From Clostridiales bacterium GWF2_38_85 (lineage in GTDB: Bacteria; Bacillota; Clostridia; Oscillospirales; CAG-382), in NCBI GenBank assembly GCA_001797275.1, contig MGOY01000046.1:1-64000 (forward strand): 64,000 bases of DNA, read 5' to 3'. Every line of letters starts with the position of its first letter. Position 1 is the first letter of the stretch. The translations under genes and the position numbers were made by a program. The notes beneath the pieces were generated by a model. It ran no database searches, was not told the DNA's origin, and worked only from the letters and a program-made list of their open reading frames with translations. Shown in pieces: positions 48,070 through 56,475 of the stretch.

Positions 48070-49539
48070 ATGAAAAAAAGAAATAGAATTATCAGTGTTT
48101 TAATTACGGTTATAATTCTTGTTTGTATGTTTTCTTCTGCCTTGGTTTCCGCAGCTACCGAAATACCGGCAGACCAGCCGGTATTGGAAACCAAATATAT
48201 TGCAATCAGGAATACGCAAACCGGACAGGTTGTTTACAGCAAAGATGCCGAAACAAGAATTGCACCGGCTTCAACGGTAAAGCTGATGGTTGCTTTATTA
48301 ACTTATGAAAATATTGATAATTTATCAACAATAATTCCGGCAACAAAAAGTGCACTTAATGGTGTTACCGGAAACAATATTAACATAAGAGAAGGCGAAG
48401 AAATAACAGCAAAAGACCTCCTTGCAGCTGTCATGATCAGCTGCGCAAACGATGCTTGTAACGTGCTTGCAGAGCATATCGGCAGCAGTGTTTCCGGATT
48501 TGTTCAGATGATGAATGAAAAGGCAACCGAGCTTGGAATGACAAATACCAATTATACCAACCCGACAGGTATAGATGACGACAGTATGTATACAACTGCA
48601 GCAGATACAGCAATACTTGCCGAAGCTGTCTACAAGGTCAATGATCTTACGACTCTTGCGAATACGGCGAAATATATCATGCCTATCACGAATAAATCCT
48701 CGAATGTACGCAATCTGCTCAATAAAAATCATCTTGTTTCTACCTTTGTTACTTTAAAGTATTACTTTGCAGATGCAATAGGGTTAAACGCGGGATATAC
48801 AGATAAGGGCGGACATTGCCTGGTAACCGCAAGTGAAAAAGAAGGACTCAGTTATGTATATGTTCTTATGGGATGGCAGGGGCCGAGCAACAGCGCAACC
48901 GAGGATACAATAAAAAATTATACAGAATCAAAAGCACTTATCAGCTGGACACATAATGTATTTAAGCCTTTTACAATCAAAGCTTCTTCCGAAATGCTTG
49001 GAGAAGTAACAGTCAATCTCGGTTCGGGGGTTGATAAAGTCATTGTACGCCCGGCTGAGGATTTCGATATTGTAATAGATAACCGATTAGTAAATGAAAT
49101 AACATATCAAACGGATAAACCGATTGAGGAAATAATACTTGATGCACCGGTAGAAGCTGACATGGCTGTCGGTAAGGTTGACATACTGCTTAATGGTGTA
49201 GTAATAAAAACAACCGATCTTGTTACAATGAGCGGTGTTGAAAGAAACGAATTCCAGTATATAATGGATCAGATCGGGAATTTCTTCAAAAGCAAAACAT
49301 TAAGAACAATAATTATTGTTTTTGTTATACTGATTGCTTTGTATATCGCACTTTCAATTACTTTGAATATCTTAAAGCTGGTAAAGAAATACAAAAAGAG
49401 AAAAGCCCGCAAAGAACGCCAGCGCAGAGAACGTGAGGAGTTTAAAAACGACCCCAAGAATGCTGTTCAGGTTCGTCGCAAACATCGTAATTATGAGGAT
49501 GATGACGACGATGAATACGAGGATGAAGACGACTATTAA
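48070..49539 (+). CDS. D-alanyl-D-alanine carboxypeptidase (DacF-like)
   Basis: Penicillin-binding protein that trims the terminal D-Ala of peptidoglycan stems. 489 residues: signal peptide (1-28), peptidase S11 domain with APASTVKLM (SxxK), SCANDACN (SxN) and DKGGHCLVTA (KTG replaced by KGG), then a C-terminal extension with a transmembrane helix (about 425-445) and a highly charged cytoplasmic tail ending in Asp/Glu repeats. The C-terminal anchor as a true transmembrane helix plus acidic tail differs from the amphipathic helix of classical DacA. Strong AGGAGG-like site (CGGAGG). Terminator follows. Confidence 0.88.
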   Translation: MKKRNRIISVLITVIILVCMFSSALVSAATEIPADQPVLETKYIAIRNTQTGQVVYSKDAETRIAPASTVKLMVALLTYENIDNLSTIIPATKSALNGVTGNNINIREGEEITAKDLLAAVMISCANDACNVLAEHIGSSVSGFVQMMNEKATELGMTNTNYTNPTGIDDDSMYTTAADTAILAEAVYKVNDLTTLANTAKYIMPITNKSSNVRNLLNKNHLVSTFVTLKYYFADAIGLNAGYTDKGGHCLVTASEKEGLSYVYVLMGWQGPSNSATEDTIKNYTESKALISWTHNVFKPFTIKASSEMLGEVTVNLGSGVDKVIVRPAEDFDIVIDNRLVNEITYQTDKPIEEIILDAPVEADMAVGKVDILLNGVVIKTTDLVTMSGVERNEFQYIMDQIGNFFKSKTLRTIIIVFVILIALYIALSITLNILKLVKKYKKRKARKERQRREREEFKNDPKNAVQVRRKHRNYEDDDDDEYEDEDDY

Positions 49540-49656
49540 ATTCAAAAATAATTTTTTAAATTGCGAGTTTTTTGCTTTTCGGTATTATACATAGCTAAAA
49601 TTTTATAAATGTAAAAAACACATAAAACATATATAAAATATATATGAGAAAATAAA

Positions 49657-49684
49657 GGCTTTCGATTGCGGTCGAAAGCCTTTT
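49657..49684 (+). terminator. Terminator after the carboxypeptidase
   Basis: GGCTTTCGA (49657-49665) pairs with TCGAAAGCC (49672-49680), then TTTT. Purine-rich on the other side, so it may also serve the convergent vWA gene. Confidence 0.85.
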
Positions 49685-49705
49685 AACGTGGATTTAGAAA
49701 TTATT

Positions 49706-51271
49706 TTACTGTAAATATTCATTTATTATTTTAGTTATTCCCTCAGTAAATTCATATAGCTTGAAGTTACCGACAGTATTCTTAACATCGTATTTAATAT
49801 CACCTGCATTCTTATAGAAGAATGTATAGGTTCCGCCTGTCGCAGTTGCGAGCGAGCGTGCCAGAAATTCTGTAACCGTATCGGTGCCGGACGATGTAAC
49901 CGGTATTATCCTGATTCCTTGCTCTGTCGCTGTTTTCACCGCATCTATAATCCTTGCGTTTGCTTCAACTGTCTGCCTCGGCGGAGAGTCGTTCATTACA
50001 AACAGCAGCTTTGCGTATGCGTTATCCGACCAGGAATGCTCGTAAACAGCATTTACAAGAGCATAATCCAATGCTTCCTCATAATCACCGCTACCCAAAC
50101 AACTCTGGCTCTTCATTATATTAATTGCGATATCAGTGTTTTCAAAAAACTTAAATGGACGGGTTAAATACAACTCGCTTTTATCCCTGTAAAAATTAAT
50201 ACTTAGTCTTACTTTAATGCCTGGATTTTGTGATCGTATATTTTGTATAATATCAGAAATAGAATTTTTAATTGTTTCAAATTCGTCCTTCATGCTTGAT
50301 TTTGTATTAATTATAAACATCAGATCGAGTATCTTTTCATCAGCTTCAACAGCGGTACCGCTTAAGTCAACATCAATAATATCAGCTCCGGCATTTATGG
50401 TTTCTGTAACATCATTTTTCGATACTTCAATATATTTTATTTTATTGTCAGCAGATTTATCAAAGACATTGTTAAATAAATATGCTCTGCCGTTATTGTC
50501 CGAAACAGCTTTGTAAACAGCGCAGTCCTTTTCATTATATCCGATAACGGTTGCTCTGTTTACCGGAATGCCATTACTGATCACGCTGATCTTGATTCGG
50601 TCTGTCAGGGTCATACCGAAAACACCATCGGTCGGCAACTTGATAACAGTGCTGGAACCTGAGCTATCAATGCTTGATGATAACGCTGAAAGAGATTTCA
50701 AGCTGCATGAAGATACCCAGTTCTTGTTGTCATTCCACTCACCGATATATTTATTGCTTTCATCAATAACAATACTTTCACCGACATTCTCATTCGATAT
50801 CCCGTCTTCAAGACAAGAAATAATATTTGAATTGAAGCTATTATAATAAGAATATGACACCGTTGATTTTTTTTCTTTATCTGTCATTAACGCTTTACCG
50901 GAATAATTGAAAAATTCAACAAAATCATCAATTAAATTCGGAGATTTATTATAACTATGATCATAATATGCGGTGTTGTTCCCACAACTTTGCGAGCAGG
51001 TGGATAGATTGTCATTATAATGATTGAACTCTTTTTGAGGAGTATATTTCGGGCATAATATCGAAAAGGTTATACACATAAGAATAAACATAGCTGCAAC
51101 AGATGAGATACGCTTGTAATTCAAACGACTGCGTTTAGCAGTTGTCTGTGTTAGATTATATTTTGCGATTCTTTCGAGTGTCTTAGCTTTCAAACTTTCA
51201 TCCGGCTTTATATTGTCCAGCGATTTCAAACTTTCCTTGATTAATAAGCCCAACGAATCGTCATGTTTCAT
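49706..51271 (-). CDS. Membrane vWA-domain protein, candidate anti-sigma factor
   Basis: 521 residues. A cytoplasmic N-terminus of about 55 residues with a helical LIKESLKSLDNIKPDESLKA, one transmembrane helix (~56-76), a low-complexity region, a small beta domain (VISNGIPVNRATVIGYNE, NNGRAYLF; carboxypeptidase-regulatory-like) and a von Willebrand A domain from about residue 320. The metal site is degenerate: LDLMFIINTKSSM where DxSxS is expected has Asn for the first Asp. Its start lies inside the end of the ECF sigma gene (11-base overlap) behind AAAGGAGGAG, the standard layout for an anti-sigma partner; no zinc-binding HxxxCxxC is present. Function inferred from position. Confidence 0.7.
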   Translation of the reverse strand: MKHDDSLGLLIKESLKSLDNIKPDESLKAKTLERIAKYNLTQTTAKRSRLNYKRISSVAAMFILMCITFSILCPKYTPQKEFNHYNDNLSTCSQSCGNNTAYYDHSYNKSPNLIDDFVEFFNYSGKALMTDKEKKSTVSYSYYNSFNSNIISCLEDGISNENVGESIVIDESNKYIGEWNDNKNWVSSCSLKSLSALSSSIDSSGSSTVIKLPTDGVFGMTLTDRIKISVISNGIPVNRATVIGYNEKDCAVYKAVSDNNGRAYLFNNVFDKSADNKIKYIEVSKNDVTETINAGADIIDVDLSGTAVEADEKILDLMFIINTKSSMKDEFETIKNSISDIIQNIRSQNPGIKVRLSINFYRDKSELYLTRPFKFFENTDIAINIMKSQSCLGSGDYEEALDYALVNAVYEHSWSDNAYAKLLFVMNDSPPRQTVEANARIIDAVKTATEQGIRIIPVTSSGTDTVTEFLARSLATATGGTYTFFYKNAGDIKYDVKNTVGNFKLYEFTEGITKIINEYLQ

Positions 51272-51803
51272 CTTTACTCCTCCTTTCAAGTATTTTCTTT
51301 ATTAATTTTCTTGCTCGCGTAAGAGCTGTACGTATAGCTCCATCGCTTCTGCTTAACATATCAGCGATTTCATTTGTGGAATATTGTTCGTAATAGAACA
51401 GATAAATTACCTGATGGTATTTATCGGGCAGCTCCAGAATATAATCTGCAATTCCTGCATGGTATGGGTCGGAAGCGCTGCTGATGAAATTCTCGTCCAA
51501 CTGGACATCATTGCGACGACTGGCGGTATTCTTCATGGTTTTACATTGGTTTATTGTAACTCGGATAAGCCATGCTTTTATATGTTCTTCATTTTCAAAC
51601 GGGTCGGTATCATCTTTATTGTTTAATTTTAAATGCAGCTTGAGAAATACATCCTGGTATGCATCTTCGGCATCATATTGGTGCTTCATGTTAATGATGC
51701 ACAGGTGATAAACCATGTCCGAGTATCTGTCAATAAGTGCTGAGATGTCAGAACATATATCACTGCGGAGGTCTGCGTCAGGGGAGACGCCACCTTTTGG
51801 CAT
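51261..51803 (-). CDS. ECF-type RNA polymerase sigma factor
   Basis: 180 residues. Region 2 (YSDMVYHLCIINMKHQYDAE with DAYQDVFLKLH) binds the -10 element and core polymerase; region 4 (ELPDKYHQVIYLFYYEQYST, IADMLSRSDGAIRTALTRAR) binds the -35. Start 51803 chosen by GGAGG about 8 bases upstream; ATG 51821 lacks a site. Coupled to the vWA membrane protein. A TGTAAC about 50 bases upstream could be an ECF-type -35 for autoregulation, but this is a guess. Confidence 0.9.
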   Translation of the reverse strand: MPKGGVSPDADLRSDICSDISALIDRYSDMVYHLCIINMKHQYDAEDAYQDVFLKLHLKLNNKDDTDPFENEEHIKAWLIRVTINQCKTMKNTASRRNDVQLDENFISSASDPYHAGIADYILELPDKYHQVIYLFYYEQYSTNEIADMLSRSDGAIRTALTRARKLIKKILERRSKDET

Positions 51804-51896
51804 ACCTTTTCCTCCGTTCATATATAATACAATTTAAAAGGTTAAAATGTTACACTCTTTAATAAAATATTTGAGAATTATCGAAAAATTCAATAT

Positions 51897-51922
51897 CGCC
51901 GCATTTTGGATTTTATGCGGCG
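51897..51922 (-). terminator. Terminator after the SGNH lipoprotein
   Basis: CGCCGCAT (51897-51904) pairs with ATGCGGCG (51915-51922), 8 bp with a 10-base loop, 45 bases after the lipoprotein stop on the minus strand; the exit is only moderately T-rich (ATATTGAATTTTT). Confidence 0.65.
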
Positions 51923-51966
51923 ACAAAAATTCTATTTTAAATACATCACTTAAATATACAAATATA

Positions 51967-53277
51967 TCATTTTGATATATTAAGTAAGTTCATCTCACTG
52001 AGGATGTAAATTACATAATCGGGTTGGAATGAACTAAGTTCAGCTGTGTCAAATCCAAATTCCCACATCTGTTTCATCAGAGTTTTATTACAGCGTTCGG
52101 CAATATAATCAAACATCATTACGGAATATGAGTCGCGGAGAATTAAAACATCCGGTTTTCCCTCACCATCGGGATTCTGAAGAAGGTGCTCATATGTCGG
52201 CTCATCGGTAATCCTAATCTCACCCTCGCGGAATTTAGCGAAGTTGATTGGGGTATCAAATTTTGGGTTCGCGAAGGTTGTAAGCTCATGGAACAGGGTG
52301 TTATCCATTGCCAGATCGAAATACAAATCGCCAAGCTGACGGTATACATTTTCAAAACCGAAGTCTTCCATTGATCTCGGTGAAGCTGCTGGGAACTTTT
52401 CTGCAATCTTGTTCATTAAGGCAGTATAACCGAAGAAAGCACCGTATTCGGTCCAGTGGCTATCAGTGTTATGGTAGATGGAAAATTCGTCGTTCTTATG
52501 TTCGGTCAAAACTTCAGTCAGATCAAATACTGTTGCACCGCCTGCTTCAAGGCTTTCCGCAACCTGCTCACGCAAAGTTATACCATCAGGCCTTTCAATC
52601 CCCTCGGGCATGTATTCGGGGTAGATTGTATTTGGATTGGGAACCAAGATATATATCAATTTCGCACCGTTACAATTTTGTTCAAGCCAGTCAACACGTT
52701 GCTGAGTTTTATTTGTCAGTGCAGCTTTTTCGGAATCATTGAACAATACAGATTTTAAGTATTGAGTTCGTGTATTGGTGAAGAACAGCCAGAAATCCTT
52801 GCCAACCCATACATAATTGGCGAACTCAGATTCTTGTACCGGACGGTATTTTGCAGTTTCTTCTACAGCTTCGCTAAGATTTTTACCGTCAGATTTTGCA
52901 TAAATTTTTATATCCCAAGGAGAGGTTGAACTTTTGGGAGTAACCTCAAAGAAATAATTGCCTTCTGCTGATTTTGTTGATAATAGAAGTTTGTCCTTGT
53001 ATTCAACATAAATTGTCGCTCCTTCTTCACAGTTGCCGGAAAAGACTGCTCTGCCCTTTTCAACAACTCTTGTTTCAACTACAGAAGGAGTCTCAGTTGT
53101 TTCAAGAGTATTGTCATATTTGAACATTTCGCTGAAGGCTACGTCGCTCTCAGTGTCAAAGGATTCGCTCTGATCATTTTCAGATGATGATTTACTTTCT
53201 GTGCCAGCAGGCTGACAGGATGCCAGGAGCGGAAAACATAAAAGAATAAAGAGTAAAAATGCAAAAACCTTTTTCAT
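51967..53277 (-). CDS. SGNH-hydrolase-like lipoprotein (AlgX/DHHW type)
   Basis: 436 residues. Lipoprotein signal ending PLLASC, an Asp/Glu/Ser-rich linker, a small beta domain (~70-140) and a C-terminal SGNH-like acetyltransferase domain: KDFWLFFTNTRTQYL, YILVPNPNTIYPEYMP, IYHNTDSHWTEYGAFFGY (D-x-H-W) and VLILRDSYSVMMFDY with the likely serine nucleophile. Such proteins usually O-acetylate polysaccharide together with an MBOAT partner, which is not adjacent here. Outer face of the membrane. Confidence 0.8.
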   Translation of the reverse strand: MKKVFAFLLFILLCFPLLASCQPAGTESKSSSENDQSESFDTESDVAFSEMFKYDNTLETTETPSVVETRVVEKGRAVFSGNCEEGATIYVEYKDKLLLSTKSAEGNYFFEVTPKSSTSPWDIKIYAKSDGKNLSEAVEETAKYRPVQESEFANYVWVGKDFWLFFTNTRTQYLKSVLFNDSEKAALTNKTQQRVDWLEQNCNGAKLIYILVPNPNTIYPEYMPEGIERPDGITLREQVAESLEAGGATVFDLTEVLTEHKNDEFSIYHNTDSHWTEYGAFFGYTALMNKIAEKFPAASPRSMEDFGFENVYRQLGDLYFDLAMDNTLFHELTTFANPKFDTPINFAKFREGEIRITDEPTYEHLLQNPDGEGKPDVLILRDSYSVMMFDYIAERCNKTLMKQMWEFGFDTAELSSFQPDYVIYILSEMNLLNISK

Positions 53278-53420
53278 TTGGGAGCCCCCATGCTTTAATT
53301 TTTATTTATTAAGCTATGTTAGACAATATTGTTGTTTTTATGATATGAAAAATAGTGCTCTTCATAATTGTATTAGCACCATAAATAAACATACCGAAGT
53401 AAAACAACGTCTAATTATGC

Positions 53421-54359
53421 TTATACTATACAATGTTTTGCATTTGAATTGAGCCAATCAATAATAAAATCGAATCTTTCTTTCGTCAATCCATGACCAC
53501 CTCGATATCTCTTGTGGTATAGGTGGTTTAAAGCATTAAGCTCTGCATAAGCCGGGCTGGCTTTTTCAACGATATAAGTCGCATCTCTTGAATATTTATC
53601 ATCTTCCGCAGAAACAATAAGTAGCCGTCTTGGTGCAATACATGATACCAAATTGAATATATCATATTTGCTATGGAAGTTCGGAATTACACTCGCCATT
53701 TCAATCCCTACATAGTTTAACATTCGATTTTCATAAGTACAAGCGCTGCCGCTTGCACAGCTAAAAGCTATTCGTTCATCAACCGCAGAAAGAAATAAAA
53801 CAGTATTCCCGCCATATGAATGTCCAAGTGTGCCAATATTTTTGTTATCGACATAAGTAAACCCAGAAAGTAAAGTAATCCCATTTATAGCATCATTAAG
53901 CACTTTTTTCATCAAGCAATCGCCTTTTATGATACGATAGCACATTTCATTATAATGCTGTAAAAAGTTGCCATCGTCTGAAAGGGGTTCCGTTCCATGT
54001 GCATTTTTGCGTCTTTCTTCAAAGCATATCGAATCAGGAGCCAACACAACAAATCCCTTTTTCGCCAGTTCAGGACCGAAAGCTTGCAAGGGATTTCCAG
54101 TTAAACCGCAAACTTCGCTCTTTCCTAAATGACGTTCACCATTGTGTTGATGATTGATAAGAATTGCGGGATTTTTGTCAAGTATATCCGGAAGCAAAAG
54201 AAAAGCAATGACTTTGTCTTCGTAAGAATCATACTCTATTAAATGTCTTGTATATCCACTTTCCTTTGTAGAGTCCAGCAGTCTGTACTCAATATGAGGT
54301 ATGATATTAGGACATGTAATTCCAATTGCTTCTGTTATCTCATTTCTTAAATTTGCCAT
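53421..54359 (-). CDS. Alpha/beta hydrolase (dienelactone hydrolase-like / acetyl esterase type)
   Basis: About 312 residues, no signal peptide. Nucleophile elbow GTLGHSYGGNTVLFL, catalytic Asp candidate in VSAEDDKYSRDATY and His in RYRGGHGLTKE; N-terminal PAILINHQHNGERHLGK and VVLAPDSICFEERR fit the acetyl-xylan esterase/dienelactone hydrolase group. Substrate unknown. ATG 54359 with AAGGTGG upstream. A palindrome CAACAAATACGAATATTTGTTG (54405-54426) lies 46 bases upstream and could be an operator, but it also overlaps the left end of the IS element. Confidence 0.75.
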   Translation of the reverse strand: MANLRNEITEAIGITCPNIIPHIEYRLLDSTKESGYTRHLIEYDSYEDKVIAFLLLPDILDKNPAILINHQHNGERHLGKSEVCGLTGNPLQAFGPELAKKGFVVLAPDSICFEERRKNAHGTEPLSDDGNFLQHYNEMCYRIIKGDCLMKKVLNDAINGITLLSGFTYVDNKNIGTLGHSYGGNTVLFLSAVDERIAFSCASGSACTYENRMLNYVGIEMASVIPNFHSKYDIFNLVSCIAPRRLLIVSAEDDKYSRDATYIVEKASPAYAELNALNHLYHKRYRGGHGLTKERFDFIIDWLNSNAKHCIV

Positions 54360-54414
54360 GTTAACCACCTTGCTTAATATAAAATATTAGCACTTCATAA
54401 TATCCAACAAATAC

Positions 54415-55563
54415 GAATATTTGTTGTTCTAATACTATCTCGTATAGATGTCCATGTCAAGTTTATGAAAATCATACAAATATAGGCTCACGTTTTTGAT
54501 ATTGCTTGATTTTGCAGTCTATAAATCTTGTTGCACTATGGACGATTATATTCTTTGCTTTCACAGTTTCCTTATCAGCTTTAAAATTCTGAAGCCATTT
54601 GAACCAATGAATATAGTTTGCAAGGTATTTCGTTGAAACTCCGTTAAACGGTCTTAACCAGCCTTTAAACAAGCTATGCAAGCTATTGATGTGTGAAATA
54701 TGGTATATGCCGTTTTTATGGTGTCCCCTCTTAATTTGAATATGCTCAATATTCTGATTTTTTGAAAACTGTATATAGCTTTTGTGAGAGTCCGTGCATA
54801 TGATAGAGCCATCGACCAGGTGTTCTCCGTATAAACGTTCAAGGTCTTTAGAACGTATCCTGCTTTTGCAAACCATTTCCATAATAATATTGTTGTTTCT
54901 ATCAATCGCAGTGGCGATGCAAACTTGTTCATTACTGATACCACGTTTGCTTACTTCCTTGCCCCTTTTGCGAGATTTTCGTGGCATAGTAAAACCGCTT
55001 TTCCGCTGGTTTCCCTTAAAGCTTTCTGCAACAAAGGTTTCATCCATCTCTACAACCCCAGACACATCACCGATACCCATATATATTCTTATTGCATCAA
55101 GTATTTTGTGCCTCATAAAGAATGAAGTCTTTACTCCAACACCTACTATGGATGCACTCTTTCTTATTGAGTAGCCGAGGAGGATACACTTGGCATATTC
55201 AAGCCATTTAACTAAAGGCAGTTTTGAATTTGCAAGAGCAGATAACGAAAAATCATTAAAGGTTTTGCCACAGTTCTTGCACCTAAAGCGTTGACGACCA
55301 TTAAGCTTGCCATGTTTTATAATACTTTCAGCCTTACAGTATGGACATACAGGGCCACTTGCAAACCTTGATTCTCTACAATCTTTCGGCAAATTACGGG
55401 TCAATGTGCTTATTGCCATGATTTCACCAATGTAATTGAACAAATCATGTAGGTCATGCTCGGCTAACGAGGCTATATCTGTCTTAATTGCTGTTATTGT
55501 TGGCATAATACCACTCCTGACGATGATAGTGGTACAATTATACTACAAACCGAACAAATGTTC
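54415..55563 (-). mobile_element. IS1595-family insertion sequence
   Basis: About 1.15 kb containing one transposase gene. Candidate imperfect terminal inverted repeats begin GAATATTTGTT at 54415 and GAACATTTGTT read inward from 55563, with scattered matches over about 24 bases. I could not find an 8-bp target duplication, so the ends are approximate. It sits between the ester hydrolase and trmL. Confidence 0.65.
54472..55506 (-). CDS. IS1595-family transposase
   Basis: 344 residues, apparently full length. N-terminal zinc ribbon (CPYCKAESIIKHGKLNGRQ, then FRCKNCGKTF), helix-turn-helix region (LLGYSIRKSASIVGVGVKTS) and an ISXO2-type DDE domain: EMDETFVAES, ICTDSHKSYIQFSK and the late HISHINSLHSLFKGWLR where the family has its final catalytic N/E block. 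Intact, so transposition may be possible. Confidence 0.88.
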   Translation of the reverse strand: MPTITAIKTDIASLAEHDLHDLFNYIGEIMAISTLTRNLPKDCRESRFASGPVCPYCKAESIIKHGKLNGRQRFRCKNCGKTFNDFSLSALANSKLPLVKWLEYAKCILLGYSIRKSASIVGVGVKTSFFMRHKILDAIRIYMGIGDVSGVVEMDETFVAESFKGNQRKSGFTMPRKSRKRGKEVSKRGISNEQVCIATAIDRNNNIIMEMVCKSRIRSKDLERLYGEHLVDGSIICTDSHKSYIQFSKNQNIEHIQIKRGHHKNGIYHISHINSLHSLFKGWLRPFNGVSTKYLANYIHWFKWLQNFKADKETVKAKNIIVHSATRFIDCKIKQYQKREPIFV

Positions 55564-55590
55564 AATTAACAACAATTATATCTAACAGAG

Positions 55591-56082
55591 CTATTTATTA
55601 AAATAATTGCTTTCCTTATCAAGCCCACTAAATCCCTGTTGTCTTAAAACCTCATATGCAGCAATTGCCGCAGCGTTTGACAAATTGAGGCTGCGCAGTG
55701 AATTTAACATCGGAATCCTTACACAGCGTTCGGGTTTTGATGTGAGCAGTGGTTCAGGCAGTCCTTTGGTTTCTTTGCCGAACAGAAGAAATACATTTCC
55801 GCCATAATTAATATCAGAATAACATTTCGCAGCTTTAGTTGTGAAATAATAGAAGCTACCATCAGGATATTTATTAAATAGTTCTTCAATGCTGTCATAA
55901 TAATAAAGCTCAAGCTTGTCCCAGTAGTCAAGCCCTGCTCTTTTCAGCTTAGAGTCTGTAATTATAAATGCAGTCGGACGAATGATATGGAGCGCTGCAT
56001 CTGTAACTGCACAGGTCCTTGAGATATTACCGGTATTCTGAGGTATTTCAGGTTCGTGAAGCACTATATTAAGCTTAAACAT
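55591..56082 (-). CDS. trmL: tRNA (cytidine/uridine-34-2'-O)-methyltransferase
   Basis: SPOUT methyltransferase of the wobble base of tRNA-Leu. 163 residues, normal. Opening LNIVLHEPEIPQNTGNISRT, then LFGKETKGLPEPLL and the knot IPMLNSLRSLNLSNAAAIAA. Single gene, divergent from secA; the IS lies just downstream. Confidence 0.95.
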   Translation of the reverse strand: MFKLNIVLHEPEIPQNTGNISRTCAVTDAALHIIRPTAFIITDSKLKRAGLDYWDKLELYYYDSIEELFNKYPDGSFYYFTTKAAKCYSDINYGGNVFLLFGKETKGLPEPLLTSKPERCVRIPMLNSLRSLNLSNAAAIAAYEVLRQQGFSGLDKESNYFNK

Positions 56083-56344
56083 GAAAAAATCCTTTTGTTT
56101 GAACGTTATCGGCTATATTATATAATATTTAGAAGCCAAATGCAATTAATTTTACAAAAACGACTACTATTTTTTTATTTCATATGTTATAATACACCTT
56201 GATTATTTGAAATAAAAATATATTGCGTCATTCGGGCTATTTTTCGATCGAAAAAACACCTTCAAAGCGATCAAATTGAGTCGCATTCGGTTTGGGAACC
56301 CCGTTAGATTTCAGAACGGAAGGAAAAACCCGCCCAAGAGCGGT
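56083..56344 (+). promoter_or_regulatory. secA promoter and first part of its long leader
   Basis: An extended -10 promoter TGTTATAAT (TATAAT at 56188-56193, no clear -35) would start transcription near 56200, about 275 bases before secA. The leader can form GGTT/AACC (56289-56300), CCGTT/AACGG (about 56311-56329) and CCGC/GCGG (about 56330-56343) hairpins. The first 100 bases upstream of the promoter are AT-rich, without other features. Confidence 0.5.
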
Positions 56345-56467
56345 AAACAAATTTATGCCTTGAAAGGCGTGGAGGTTAGCGTGATGAATGTTGGAATTAA
56401 GGACACATATATGCGTACCTCCGCTGAATTAACAAACAAATTTATGCCTTGTAAGGCGTGGAGGTTA
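56345..56467 (+). repeat. 34-bp direct repeat carrying two copies of the secA Shine-Dalgarno region
   Basis: 56345-56378 and 56434-56467 are identical except for one base (A 56363, T 56452). Each contains a small GCCT/AGGC hairpin and GTGGAGGT. Between them ACCTCCGC (56417-56424) can pair over 8 bp with the GTGGAGGT of either copy (56369-56376 or 56458-56465). This gives two mutually exclusive structures in the secA leader. Confidence 0.8.
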
Positions 56468-56473
56468 TATTGA
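56384..56473 (+). CDS. 29-codon leader ORF coupled to secA
   Basis: ATG 56384 lies 8 bases after the first GGAGG and opens a frame reading MNVGIKDTYMRTSAELTNKF and nine more residues, ending TGA at 56471-56473, 2 bases before the secA ATG. The codons for Arg11-Ala14 overlay the ACCTCCGC anti-Shine-Dalgarno, and the last codons cover the second repeat. The peptide has no hydrophobic segment, so it is unlike SecM. Translation would open the secA ribosome binding site by removing the pairing. Inferred; no family known. Confidence 0.5.
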   Translation: MNVGIKDTYMRTSAELTNKFMPCKAWRLY

Positions 56474-56475
56474 TA

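Noticed and set aside
56384-56473. secA leader ORF as a SecM-type arrest peptide
   Set aside because: No signal sequence, no hydrophobic segment and no arrest motif; coupling by structure is a better fit.
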